Shown: piece after piece, positions 54,017-62,177 of the stretch | How the letters are laid out: every line of letters begins with the position of its first letter | How positions within the stretch are numbered: the first letter of the stretch is position 1 | Assembly: GCA_964291545.2 (NCBI GenBank) | Contig: OZ219860.1 | Span: forward strand, 62,001-126,000 | Direction: 5' to 3' | Length of the DNA: 64,000 nt | Origin: G963667675 sp964291545 | GTDB taxonomy: Bacteria > Chloroflexota > Dehalococcoidia > Lucifugimonadales > UBA3495 | Program-made: the position numbers and the translations under genes | The notes under the pieces: model-generated | Told to the model about the DNA's origin: nothing | What the model saw: the letters and a program-made list of their open reading frames with translations, nothing else | Databases searched by the model: none

Positions 54017-55017
54017 CGACGCCTGTAGTTTCCGCTGACCCATCAGCAGACGGCGAGGTTCTTCTGGAGGCCAGGGACCTTAAGAAGCACTTTCCCGTCA
54101 CCAAGGGTATCCTCTATCAACGCGTGACGGGCTACGTTAAGGCTGTTGACGGTGTGTCTTTTCAAGTACGGGCCGGGGAAACCCTGGGGCTGGTCGGCGA
54201 GTCTGGATGCGGCAAGACCACTACCGCAAAGATGCTGTTGGTCCTTGAGCGGCCAACTTCCGGAGAGTTGCTGTTCAGGGGAACTGAAGTACAGGACGCC
54301 AAAGCCGGCGCCCTGAAGGAATATCGCCGGTCGGTCCAGGCCGTCTTTCAGGACCCCTGGAGCTCATTGAACCCCAGGATGCGGGTAAAGCACCTGATTG
54401 CTGAGCCCATGGTGATCAACTGGAATGTCTCCAAACAGCAGATTGAAGACCGGGTCGAAGAGCTTCTCAAGGCTGTCGGGCTTGACTCCTACCACGCCAA
54501 CCTGTACCCCCACGAGTTCAGCGGGGGGCAGAGGCAGAGACTTGCCATCGCCCGCGCCCTGGCCCTCAACCCAAAGGTCATCGTGCTCGACGAGCCGGTG
54601 TCGGCCCTCGATGTCTCCATCCGCGCCCAGATAATGAACCTGCTCAAAGACCTGCAGGTCGAGTTCAATGTTGCTTTCCTGTTGATAGCCCACCACTTGG
54701 CTACCGTGCGCTACATGTGCCGCTACGTGGCCGTCATGTACCTGGGGGAGATCGTCGAGTACGCAGAAGTCAAAGACCTCTTCGATAATCCCATGCATCC
54801 CTATACCAAGGCCCTCATGTCCGCCGCCCTGCCTTCTCATCCCGACGTTGTGCAGGACGAAATAGTATTGACCGGTGAGGTGCCCTCGCCTTTGAATCCA
54901 CCCGCGGGCTGCCACTTCCACCCTCGGTGCCCCTTTGCCATGGACCGGTGCGCCGTGGAAACGCCGGTGGAAAAAGAAATCACCCCGGGACACCGCGTGG
55001 CCTGCCACCTGTTCTAA
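54013..55017 (+). CDS. Oligopeptide/dipeptide ABC transporter ATP-binding protein (OppF/DppF-like)
   Basis: A 334-residue ATPase. Walker A is GESGCGKT, the signature is FSGGQRQR and Walker B is VIVLDEPV. The C-terminal segment again has the oligo_HPY type (HPYTKALMSAALP...AGCHFHPRCPFAMDRC). The GTG at 54013 overlaps the stop of the upstream gene and follows GGAGG by five bases; the longer frame from 53923 would be antiparallel to nothing useful and overlaps more. With the previous gene it forms the ATPase pair of one importer. Confidence 0.92.
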   Translation: MTTPVVSADPSADGEVLLEARDLKKHFPVTKGILYQRVTGYVKAVDGVSFQVRAGETLGLVGESGCGKTTTAKMLLVLERPTSGELLFRGTEVQDAKAGALKEYRRSVQAVFQDPWSSLNPRMRVKHLIAEPMVINWNVSKQQIEDRVEELLKAVGLDSYHANLYPHEFSGGQRQRLAIARALALNPKVIVLDEPVSALDVSIRAQIMNLLKDLQVEFNVAFLLIAHHLATVRYMCRYVAVMYLGEIVEYAEVKDLFDNPMHPYTKALMSAALPSHPDVVQDEIVLTGEVPSPLNPPAGCHFHPRCPFAMDRCAVETPVEKEITPGHRVACHLF

Positions 55018-55062
55018 TCGCCCAGCGTTAGCCGCCCCTGGCAACAAACGCCGGCGACAAAT

Positions 55063-55092
55063 AAGGCCCCTGAAACGCCCAGGGGCCTTTTC
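55063..55092 (+). terminator. Terminator between the ABC ATPases and tRNA-Thr
   Basis: AAGGCCCCT (55063-55071) pairs with AGGGGCCTT (55081-55089), followed by TTCT. The symmetry allows it to serve both the ATPase operon and the tRNA-Thr transcript coming from the other side. Confidence 0.8.
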
Positions 55093-55106
55093 TATGCCTG
55101 GGATTT

Positions 55107-55181
55107 TGGAGCCGGTGAGGGGAGTCGAACCCTTGACCTGCGGTTTACGAAACCGCTGCTCTGCCACTGAGCTACACCGGC
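55107..55181 (-). tRNA. tRNA-Thr (CGT anticodon)
   Basis: A complete minus-strand cloverleaf with encoded CCA. Acceptor GCCGGTG pairs with CACCGGC. The anticodon arm GCGGT-TTCGTAA-ACCGC gives anticodon CGT, reading ACG. Confidence 0.95.
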
Positions 55182-55586
55182 TCAGGCGTTGTTAAGGCGA
55201 TGTCCGGGGTAACCGCCCCCAGTCCGTCCCGTTGCCCGGTTGGTCTGGCGCGGTCCGGCCTGGCCCTTGCCAAACACCCATCGACAACATTTGACAACAA
55301 ATATACGCAGTTGTCTAGACACTGACCAAGGCCAAAATTCGCTTGGGCCGGATTTCGGGGCCAAGGACGCGCCCATGCCCTCGCCGCACCTGAGCACGCC
55401 GAGAAAGTTGGGATGCTGCTATGAGATTGCGCGCCCGGAAGCGATTGCAAAACCGGCAGGACAGCCAGGATGGCTGCCCTGCCGGTTTGCCGGACGACCG
55501 TTGATCAGCAGATTCAGGTGGGCTGGCGCGCTGCCCCCGCTGCTCTTAGACCGGCATATCCCCATGCCGTGAGATTGGAACGGCGT
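55182..55586. other. Intergenic region with a long inverted repeat
   Basis: About 400 nt without a supported gene. Two near copies of TTGACAAC-like strings occur around 55285. The notable feature is a hairpin at 55447-55490, listed separately. Confidence 0.4.
55447..55490 (-). terminator. Long hairpin, possible terminator of the zinc-binding lipoprotein gene
   Basis: GCAAAACCGGCAGG pairs with CCTGCCGGTTTGC (13 bp with one bulged A) and an inner AGCCA pairs with TGGCT. It lies about 100 nt after the minus-strand gene end at 55587. In that direction the stem ends in TTTT, which supports termination only moderately; it could be a repeated element. Confidence 0.5.
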
Positions 55587-56969
55587 TCATCGCAGAGCCT
55601 CAACGATTCGTTCTACGTTTGTCCTAAACATGCCGAGATAAGTGCCGCCGGGGCTGTCTTTTTCGCCCAGTGAGCCCGTGTAGAGTTGGACAAGCTTGGC
55701 GCCTGTCTCTCCTGCTACTGCCTGCGGCAACTTTGCGCTGACCGTGTTTTCGCTGAATACCGCCGGTGCATTGTGCTCCCGGACCACTTCGACCACTCCC
55801 GCAACGTGCTCCGCTGAGGGCTCAAGATGGGTCCCTAAGGACGGAATTATCAGCCCGATTACCTCAAACCCGTAGAGTGCTGCAAAGTAAGAGAAGGTGT
55901 CATGGGATGTAACCAGCAGCCTGCGCTCCGGCGGCACCAACTTGACCTGCTCTTGAGTCCAAGCGTGTAGCTCGTCAAGCTGCGCCGCGTAGTCAGTGGC
56001 GTTCTGAAAGTAGATTTCGGTGCCCTCGGGGTCTAGGGCCGAAAGCCGAGCGGCAATAACGTTTACTGCGACCTTCACACGGTTCGGGTCGAACCAGAAG
56101 TGCGGGTCCAGAGGGCCGTGGTCGTGCCCTTCATGGCCATGGGCATCCATGTGGTCGTCATGGTCGTCCTCGTGGCCATGGTCATCCTCGTGGTCGTCAT
56201 GATCGTCCTCGTTGCCATGGTCATCCTCGTGGTCGTCATGATCGTCCTCGTTGCCATGGTCGTCCTCGTGGTCGTCATGATCGTCCTCGTTGCCATGGTC
56301 GTCCTCGTGGCCATGGTCATCCTCGTTGCCATGGTCGTCCTCGTGGTCGTCATGATCGTCCTCGTTGCCATGGTCGTCCTCGTGGTCGTCATGGTCGTCT
56401 TCGTGGTCGTCATGGTCGTCTTCGTTGCCATGGTCGTCCATGTGATCGTCGTGATGGTCGTCCCCGGCGAACTCCAGCGGATCAACGCGCTCGCCAAGAG
56501 CGACTATCTTGGAGTCATCGGCGCTGGCATTGTGCAACAGGTCCTCCAACCAATCCTGCTCGAGGCCAAGACCGATGGTCAACACGATGTCCGCATCCGC
56601 TACTTTGGCAACGTCCTTGGCTCCTGGAACGAAATTGTGTGGATCGCCGCCCGGTGGCAACAGGCTGAACACTTCAACCCTGTCCCCGCCTATCGCCTCA
56701 GCCCAGTCACCCACAATGTTTGATGTGGCGACCACCTGGAGCGGCGGTCTGGAGGGGGTTGCAGTCTCCGTTGCGGGCGCCGCGTCTGTTGGAGTTGCCT
56801 CGACGGGTTCCGGTGCGCTGGTGGAAGTGGCCGTAGGCTGAGGCCGCTCTGTTGCCGGCATGGAGCCGTCATTCCCGCAGCCGGCCAGGAATGCTGCGGC
56901 GATTAGCAAGAGGAATAAGGCCATCGCCGGTGCTAGAAGCCTCCGATAGTTATTGATATGTTGTATCAT
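55587..56969 (-). CDS. znuA: Zinc/manganese ABC transporter substrate-binding lipoprotein, ZnuA-like
   Basis: A 460-residue lipoprotein. The signal ends in the lipobox LAGC (about residue 31), then a short Pro-Thr linker, then the ZnuA-type domain: ATSNIVGDWAEAIGGDRVEVFSLLPPGGDPHNF, DPHFWFDPNRVKVAVNVIAARL, LVTSHDTFSYFAALYGF and FSENTVSAKL. Between the two lobes sits an acidic His loop of about 115 residues built from repeats of EDDHDDHEDDHGN, far longer than the His loop of known ZnuA proteins. It should bind many metal ions. The start at 56969 overlaps a predicted regulator box. Neither the permease nor the ATPase is adjacent. Confidence 0.88.
   Translation of the reverse strand: MIQHINNYRRLLAPAMALFLLLIAAAFLAGCGNDGSMPATERPQPTATSTSAPEPVEATPTDAAPATETATPSRPPLQVVATSNIVGDWAEAIGGDRVEVFSLLPPGGDPHNFVPGAKDVAKVADADIVLTIGLGLEQDWLEDLLHNASADDSKIVALGERVDPLEFAGDDHHDDHMDDHGNEDDHDDHEDDHDDHEDDHGNEDDHDDHEDDHGNEDDHGHEDDHGNEDDHDDHEDDHGNEDDHDDHEDDHGNEDDHDDHEDDHGHEDDHDDHMDAHGHEGHDHGPLDPHFWFDPNRVKVAVNVIAARLSALDPEGTEIYFQNATDYAAQLDELHAWTQEQVKLVPPERRLLVTSHDTFSYFAALYGFEVIGLIIPSLGTHLEPSAEHVAGVVEVVREHNAPAVFSENTVSAKLPQAVAGETGAKLVQLYTGSLGEKDSPGGTYLGMFRTNVERIVEALR
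56112..56466 (-). repeat. Tandem repeat region encoding the His/Asp loop
   Basis: About 355 nt built from variants of a 39-nt unit (13 codons, EDDHDDHEDDHGN) and shorter DDHGN units. All units use a few codons (GAC, CAT, CAC, GAG), so slippage could change the number of units between strains. Confidence 0.75.
56954..56968 (-). promoter_or_regulatory. Predicted Fur/Zur box overlapping the ZnuA start
   Basis: TGATA-TGTTG-TATCA is a 15-bp palindrome that covers the ATG of the gene. It matches two further boxes at 57547 and 57604. Confidence 0.6.
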
Positions 56970-57109
56970 ATATGGTTCCGGTTCTCCCTTTCGTAAAATT
57001 TACCTGGATTCAACTCGACGCTCTCTTACACGACTTCCGGTAAGAGTTGCGACGTAATATCATTTAGCGCAGCGCGAAACCGAGCTTCGGTCACTCGGAA
57101 CAAACCCTG

Positions 57110-57544
57110 CTACGCTCCCTCGCCGGCCGGGCAGGGATCACATGCCACGTATAACTCGATTCGGTGGTCTACGACCTGTCCGGGGAGTTCTGCGGCAATC
57201 GACCTCAGCATCCGCTCGACCGCGGCTGCCCTGAATTCCTCCACTGCGCCGCATTTGACGCACACATAGTGGTGGTGATGGTGACCGGTCCGGGAGACGC
57301 TGTACACGTGGGACCCGTCCATCGTGGCAAGCTTACAGACTGCTCCCGCTTCAAGGAGGACCTTGATGGTGCGATACACCGTCGCCCTGCTGACCGAAGG
57401 CAACTCTTCGCTCAGCCCCTCCGCTGTGAAGCCTTCATGCTTCTGCTCCAGGACATCGACGATCGCTTTCCTGGAAAGAGTGACCCTGTGGCCGTGGTCC
57501 TCCAGCGCCGCCATCAGGTTCGGAGGTGATGTTTCAAGGTCCAT
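57110..57544 (-). CDS. zur: Fur-family metal-responsive repressor (Zur-like)
   Basis: A 144-residue protein: a winged-helix region (HRVTLSRKAIVDVLEQKHEGFTAEGLSEELPSVSRATVYRTIKVLLEAGAV), the metal-sensing GHHHHHYVCVKCGAVEEF motif and a second CDPC pair near the C-terminus. These two C-x2-C pairs form the structural zinc site. Two palindromes of the same type stand before its start codon, one beginning three bases upstream, which predicts autoregulation. The neighbouring zinc-binding lipoprotein suggests a zinc regulator, but iron or peroxide sensing is not excluded. Confidence 0.9.
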   Translation of the reverse strand: MDLETSPPNLMAALEDHGHRVTLSRKAIVDVLEQKHEGFTAEGLSEELPSVSRATVYRTIKVLLEAGAVCKLATMDGSHVYSVSRTGHHHHHYVCVKCGAVEEFRAAAVERMLRSIAAELPGQVVDHRIELYVACDPCPAGEGA

Positions 57545-57546
57545 AT

Positions 57547-57561
57547 TGATACGCTATATCA
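57547..57561 (-). promoter_or_regulatory. Predicted Fur/Zur box before the regulator gene
   Basis: TGATA-CGCTA-TATCA, three bases upstream of the regulator ATG at 57544. Confidence 0.6.
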
Positions 57562-57603
57562 CTACGATTTAAATATGCCTGTCGGCGATGGCCCGTTTGA
57601 AAG

Positions 57604-57618
57604 TGATACACCATATCA
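57604..57618 (-). promoter_or_regulatory. Second predicted Fur/Zur box upstream of the regulator gene
   Basis: TGATA-CACCA-TATCA. It lies 42 bases further upstream than the previous box, a spacing of close to four helical turns. Confidence 0.55.
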
Positions 57619-57721
57619 TTCTGCAGTCGTCTTTGTCAACACCGGATTTGTCGAGTGATGCCGCCATAGATCTGGTCTTCCCCGTCAGCCTGTTTGGACT
57701 GGGGGCAGGAGGGTCTTACGG

Positions 57722-59224
57722 TCAGTCCTTGGCCTCTTTAGCTTGTGGACTCTCACGTTCGCCGGAAACTGCTTGGTATTCGGCCCGGCGGGCGATTGAT
57801 TTTGCCAGCCCGCCAAAAATCCAGGAGTGTAATGGATAAAGCCCGTACCAATAGGCTAGGCCGCCCAATCCCTTGGGGCTGAACGCCGACGTTTGTTCCA
57901 AGCGGGTCTCTCCGCCCTGAGTTTCCTCCACCTCGAATTGGAGCCAGGCTTGGCCGGGGAGCTTCATTTCGGCCTTCAGCCGGAGCAGGCAGTCGGCTTT
58001 TAGGTCTTCCACGCGCCAGCAATCCAAGGCGTCACCGACGCGTAGGTCATCGGGATGGCGTCGCCCTCTTCGCAGACCTGCGCCGCCCAGAAGGCGGTCT
58101 ACCGTTCCGCGTAGTCTCCAGGCCCAGTCGGCGAAATACCAACCTCGGGTTGCGCCTATCCCAGTGAACACACGGTAGACGTCACTGGCTGGGGCTGCGA
58201 CCCTGTGCTGGCGGCGCTCTACAATCATCCCTTGGCGAGATTCCAAATGCACAGGTTTTCCCGTCCCCTCGCTGGTGCCTGCAGCGTCGCTCCATGACGT
58301 GTCCATATGTCCGTTATCGAGGTCCCGAATCACACTGCTGATTGCCGAAGCGTACCCCTGAGGCTCAATATTGGGGAATAGAGTCCTGGCCAGCCCGTTG
58401 GTCACGACCACATCGTTGCGAAGCCCTTCCACAAGCGGCACTGCGATAGTGGCAGGAATAGGGGTCATCCAATGGACCCAGTAGGATGACAGCCGAGGGG
58501 TTAGGACCGGGACTGGGATCATCAGTCGTCTTAGTCCTCTTGCCTCCGCGTACCCCAACATCAGCCCTCTGTAGGTCGTCACGTCCTTTCCCCCGATCTC
58601 TATAGTGAGCCCGGCGCTTTCCGAGACGCCAAGGGCGGAAACCAGATACGCCAGGAGATCGCCGACGGCAATGGGCTGGATGCGCGAGTAAATCCACTTG
58701 GGGCAGACCATGATAGGCAGCCGCTCCACAAGACAACGAATCATCTCGAAAGAGATGCTGCCTGATCCAATTACTACGGCGGCCCTGAATTCGGTGACGG
58801 GAACCCCGCTCTCCCTCAATGCTTCTCCGGTTTCTTGGCGGGAGCGCAAGTGGCGGGAAAGCTTGGCGTTTGGGTCCCCCAATCCTCCCAAGTAAATGAT
58901 GCGCTTGGCCCCTTCTCTCCGGGCTGCTTGACCAAACGTGCGCGCCACATCTATGTCCAACTCGTGGAAGTCAGGTTTCTTGGACATACTGTGAATCAGG
59001 TAGTAGGCAGTGTCCACCCCTGCCAACGCTTTCGTCAGGGCTTGCGGGCTAAGAGCGTCGCCGACCACTATGTCGACCCGTTCGCACCAGGGCCGGGAGA
59101 GGGCCCGGCTCTCACTCCGCACTAAAACGCGTACCTGGTGCCCTTCTTCAATCAACTTGGGGACCAACCTACCGCCGATGTATCCGGTGGCCCCGGTGAC
59201 TAGGACCGTTTCTGGTTGGGCCAT
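57722..59224 (-). CDS. SDR-type NAD(P)-binding protein fused to DUF2867
   Basis: About 500 residues from the ATG at 59224. Residues 1-280 form a Rossmann fold (VLVTGATGYIGGRLVPKLIEEGHQVRVLVR) of the atypical SDR group (NmrA-like), with YLIHSMSKK and IIYLGGLGDPNAKLS. The rest (VAAPASDVYRVFTGIGATRGWYFADWAWRLRG...) is DUF2867, a START-like domain; this fusion is known but its role is unclear. It could bind a lipid or quinone and reduce it. The longer frame to 59353 lacks good start signals. Confidence 0.85.
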   Translation of the reverse strand: MAQPETVLVTGATGYIGGRLVPKLIEEGHQVRVLVRSESRALSRPWCERVDIVVGDALSPQALTKALAGVDTAYYLIHSMSKKPDFHELDIDVARTFGQAARREGAKRIIYLGGLGDPNAKLSRHLRSRQETGEALRESGVPVTEFRAAVVIGSGSISFEMIRCLVERLPIMVCPKWIYSRIQPIAVGDLLAYLVSALGVSESAGLTIEIGGKDVTTYRGLMLGYAEARGLRRLMIPVPVLTPRLSSYWVHWMTPIPATIAVPLVEGLRNDVVVTNGLARTLFPNIEPQGYASAISSVIRDLDNGHMDTSWSDAAGTSEGTGKPVHLESRQGMIVERRQHRVAAPASDVYRVFTGIGATRGWYFADWAWRLRGTVDRLLGGAGLRRGRRHPDDLRVGDALDCWRVEDLKADCLLRLKAEMKLPGQAWLQFEVEETQGGETRLEQTSAFSPKGLGGLAYWYGLYPLHSWIFGGLAKSIARRAEYQAVSGERESPQAKEAKD

Positions 59225-59367
59225 TAGATCCCTTGACCTGGCTTCAATAACTAAGCAATGGTGCTGGGCATTACAGAGGCAGACAGGATAGGATGAGCCA
59301 GCTAAGGCCGGCCGGGCTGACCCCGGCGGGCTTGGTGACGTCCCGCTCCGCAAGGGACTTGGTAGCT

Positions 59368-59439
59368 ACAACCGGCCTCTGGATGCTTCACCGGTCTGCG
59401 GCTTACGAAATCGCCGCTCTACCCTTGAGCGGCGCCGGC
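59368..59439 (-). tRNA. Possible tRNA-Thr-like pseudo-tRNA
   Basis: On the minus strand GCCGGCG, a D-arm like GCTCAAGGGTAGAGC and an anticodon-like TTTCGTAAG occur in tRNA order and resemble the complete tRNA-Thr(CGT) at 55107. The anticodon stem has a mismatch, the T arm is not canonical and the acceptor 3' strand does not pair, so it is not functional as written. It may be a degenerate copy or coincidence. Confidence 0.35.
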
Positions 59440-59470
59440 TTGTCCGTTCCCCGCCCGCTCTGTCGGCGCG

Positions 59471-59863
59471 TTAAACCCCGGATCGGTTCCAGATGCGTCG
59501 CGCCCACGCCAGGAAGGCGGTCTTCCCTGTGGTAACGCTGCGTCCAAGTCTTGACTGGTTCCACGCGCGTTCGTGGAAGTAATATAGGACGATCTTTACT
59601 CCGCTATCCGCCAACGCAAACAAGCCGGCGCCCTCCCAGTTGCCATTCCAGATGAAGTAGATGATGCCGGTAACGGTAAAGGCGGTTGCCCGCCATGACA
59701 TGGCCTTCAGGAAACTGCGGGCGTGGGACTCTGTATATGAATGCTCTCCGTCTTTGGCTGCTGCAACCGCGCCGGTCCCGGCTGCCGCATCCTGAACTGC
59801 GTCTTGGTCTGGAACTTTCAAGTCTGACATGCCTTGGCTGTTTGGCTCCTTCATCTTGCGCAT
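59471..59863 (-). CDS. DUF2061 membrane protein
   Basis: A 130-residue protein whose C-terminal half is SFLKAMSWRATAFTVTGIIYFIWNGNWEGAGLFALADSGVKIVLYYFHERAW, a good match to DUF2061 (two membrane helices and the final Y-x-HERAW). The N-terminal 45 residues are polar. Other members have been linked to membrane or sulfate-assimilation contexts, but the function is unknown. The start is uncertain; ATG at 59863 is taken, with a later ATG at 59830. Confidence 0.75.
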   Translation of the reverse strand: MRKMKEPNSQGMSDLKVPDQDAVQDAAAGTGAVAAAKDGEHSYTESHARSFLKAMSWRATAFTVTGIIYFIWNGNWEGAGLFALADSGVKIVLYYFHERAWNQSRLGRSVTTGKTAFLAWARRIWNRSGV

Positions 59864-60020
59864 CAAAATACGTCCGTCCCAATTCTAAGGTGGAAACGGG
59901 CGCAGGTCGAGTCTATCACATACATACATAGACGAATTCATGCCATCCAAACCCGCCCGGACTTCAGGTGCAAGGGTCGTCATGAGCGCCCGCAAGTCCC
60001 CCTCCCCGACACTACTTCGG

Positions 60021-60050
60021 TTGACACCTTCCCAACGCCGATTCTATAAT
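60021..60050 (+). promoter_or_regulatory. Promoter of the thiC transcript
   Basis: TTGACA (60021-60026) and TATAAT (60045-60050) are both consensus hexamers, 18 nt apart, and lie about 30 nt before the riboswitch. Confidence 0.8.
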
Positions 60051-60079
60051 GCCCATCATTAACAACCATAGAAGGTCGA

Positions 60080-60175
60080 GGCACGTGGGGGAACCCGGTC
60101 TGTCCGGGTTGAGAGGCCCCAGTTTTGGGGCGACCCTGTGAACCTGATCTGGGTAATGCCAGCGTAGGGAACGAC
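60080..60175 (+). ncRNA. TPP riboswitch (THI element)
   Basis: The conserved core is present: TTGAGA (a variant of CTGAGA) near 60109, GACCCTGTGAACCTGATCTG near 60132, and GGTAATGCCAGCGTAGGGAA around 60151. The variable P3 helix forms between CCCAG and TGGGG. It binds thiamin pyrophosphate and controls the biosynthesis gene thiC downstream. Confidence 0.93.
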
Positions 60176-60212
60176 GCTAGTCTTCAGGCCCGGCCGCCCA
60201 TTGGATGACGAG

Positions 60213-60256
60213 ATACGGGCCGTCAACGACTCTACGTTGGCGGCCCGTATGTTTTT
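60213..60256 (+). terminator. Riboswitch-controlled terminator upstream of thiC
   Basis: ATACGGGCCG (60213-60222) pairs with CGGCCCGTAT (60241-60250), extended by CAACG with CGTTG and followed by GTTTTT. It sits between the riboswitch and the start codon, so regulation is predicted to be by premature termination. Confidence 0.85.
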
Positions 60257-60281
60257 GCCCGCTTCTATGGGGAGGTGCGCA

Positions 60282-62045
60282 ATGGCCCAGATGACACCGG
60301 AAACCATCCGCCTGCAAGGCCGGTCCAGTTTCCCCGCGAGCAAGAAGGTTTACGTTCAAGGCTCCCGCCGGGACATTCAAGTCCCATTTCGCGAAGTTGC
60401 CCTGACACCCACCAGGGGCCGCTTCGGCGATGAGTCAAATCCGCCCCTACGCCTGTACGACACCAGCGGTCCATATACCGACGATGCAGCTACGTTGGAC
60501 GTCCGCCGGGGACTGCCGCCGCTGCGCAAGGCCTGGGTCCTGGAGCGTGGGGACGTGGAGGAGACCGACAAGGTCTATATTCCGTCCAACGGAACGCCGG
60601 CTGGGCAGGTATTCTCCGGGTTGAGCAGGCTTCCCCTGCGGGCTAAAGAAGGAAAGGCGGTTACGCAGATTGGCTACGCCCGTCAAGGCATCGTCACCCC
60701 CGAAATGGAGTTCATCGCAATACGCGAAGGCGTAACGCCTGAGTTTGTTCGCAGCGAAGTCGCTCGAGGCCGGGCCATTATCCCCAGCAACATCAATCAC
60801 CCTGAATCAGAGCCGATGATTATAGGCCGCAACTTTCTGGTGAAGGTCAATGCCAACATCGGCAACTCGGCAGTGACCTCTTCCATTGAGGAAGAGGTTG
60901 AAAAGATGCTGTGGTCGACCCGCTGGGGCGGCGATACGGTGATGGACCTGTCCACGGGAAAGGACATTCATTCCACAAGGGAGTGGATCATCCGTAACTC
61001 CCCGGTTCCCATCGGCACAGTCCCCATCTACCAGGCTCTGGAAAAAGTGGACGGCGACCCGGCGGAACTGACTTGGGAGTTGTACCGGGACACCATCATC
61101 GAACAGGCCCAACAGGGAGTGGACTACTTCACCATCCACGCAGGAGTGCTCCTCCGCTACGTTCCGATGACCGCGAAGCGGGTGACCGGCATTGTTTCCC
61201 GGGGCGGCTCAATCATGGCCAGTTGGTGCCTGGCGCACCATGAAGAGAACTTCCTGTACACCCACTTCGAAGAGCTTTGCGAAATCATGCGGGCCTACGA
61301 CGTGGCCTTCTCCCTTGGCGATGGGCTGAGGCCGGGAAGCATAGCCGACGGCAACGACGAGGCCCAGTTCTCAGAGCTGGACACCTTGGGCGAGCTCACG
61401 CAGATTGCATGGAAACACGATGTCCAGGTAATGATCGAGGGGCCTGGACACGTCCCCATGCATAAGATCAAGGAAAACGTGGACCGCCAGATGGAGGTGT
61501 GTCGAGAGGCCCCCTTCTACACCCTCGGTCCTCTCACCACCGACATCGCTCCCGGCTATGACCACATCACCTCCGGCATCGGCGCGGCCATGATCGGCAT
61601 GTACGGCACCGCCATGCTTTGCTACGTCACCCCCAAGGAGCACTTGGGGCTGCCCAACAGGGAAGACGTCAAAGCGGGTGTCATTGCCTACAAGATTGCC
61701 GCCCACGCCGCCGACGTTGCCAAGGGCCATCCCAAGGCCTCGGAATGGGACGATGCCCTTTCCAAGGCCCGGTTCGAGTTCCGCTGGGAGGACCAGTTCA
61801 ACCTGGCCCTGGACCCGGACACTGCTCGGGAATACCACGACGAAACCTTGCCTGCCCAGGGCGCCAAGGCGGCCCACTTCTGTTCCATGTGCGGCCCCAA
61901 GTTCTGCGCCATGAAGATTACCCAGGACGTCAGGGAATACGCGGCGCAGGTGGGAGTGACGCCGGATTCAGCCCTGCGTCAGGGGATGGACCAGAAGGCT
62001 CTGGAGTTCCGCCAGTCCGGAGGGAAAATCTACCAGGAAACTTAA
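60282..62045 (+). CDS. thiC: Phosphomethylpyrimidine synthase ThiC
   Basis: A 587-residue radical-SAM enzyme that turns AIR into HMP phosphate, the pyrimidine half of thiamin. The C-terminal cluster motif CSMCGPKFC (about residues 533-541) binds the [4Fe-4S] cluster. Signature stretches are ITPEMEFIAIREG, MDLSTGKDIHSTREWIIRNSPVPIGTVPIYQAL and GPGHVPMHKIKENV. The ATG at 60282 follows GGGGAGGTG; the frame is open upstream into the terminator. The enzyme belongs with thiD downstream and the TPP riboswitch upstream. Confidence 0.97.
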   Translation: MAQMTPETIRLQGRSSFPASKKVYVQGSRRDIQVPFREVALTPTRGRFGDESNPPLRLYDTSGPYTDDAATLDVRRGLPPLRKAWVLERGDVEETDKVYIPSNGTPAGQVFSGLSRLPLRAKEGKAVTQIGYARQGIVTPEMEFIAIREGVTPEFVRSEVARGRAIIPSNINHPESEPMIIGRNFLVKVNANIGNSAVTSSIEEEVEKMLWSTRWGGDTVMDLSTGKDIHSTREWIIRNSPVPIGTVPIYQALEKVDGDPAELTWELYRDTIIEQAQQGVDYFTIHAGVLLRYVPMTAKRVTGIVSRGGSIMASWCLAHHEENFLYTHFEELCEIMRAYDVAFSLGDGLRPGSIADGNDEAQFSELDTLGELTQIAWKHDVQVMIEGPGHVPMHKIKENVDRQMEVCREAPFYTLGPLTTDIAPGYDHITSGIGAAMIGMYGTAMLCYVTPKEHLGLPNREDVKAGVIAYKIAAHAADVAKGHPKASEWDDALSKARFEFRWEDQFNLALDPDTAREYHDETLPAQGAKAAHFCSMCGPKFCAMKITQDVREYAAQVGVTPDSALRQGMDQKALEFRQSGGKIYQET

Positions 62046-62177
62046 CGGCCAAGCCAGCCTGGCAAGAGGCCGACCATCACGTCACGGCGAGCCTGGAGCA
62101 GGGTTCCCAGCCAGGTTTTCGGCGGGCGATTCAGGGCTTTCGACTATGACCATCGGCTCACAGGCAGGAGGACTCGG

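Noticed and set aside
56112..56466. CRISPR array suggested by regularly repeated 39-nt units
   Set aside because: The repeats have no unique spacers, and they translate into a continuous protein loop in frame with the ZnuA-like gene.
56100..56723. A 207-residue hydrophobic open frame on the plus strand opposite the zinc-binding lipoprotein
   Set aside because: It is the antisense of the His/Asp tandem repeat; the valine-rich translation follows from GTC and GTG triplets opposite GAC and CAC.
57588..57839. A plus-strand frame starting next to the regulator boxes
   Set aside because: It overlaps the end of the SDR-DUF2867 gene antisense and has no ribosome-binding site or domain.
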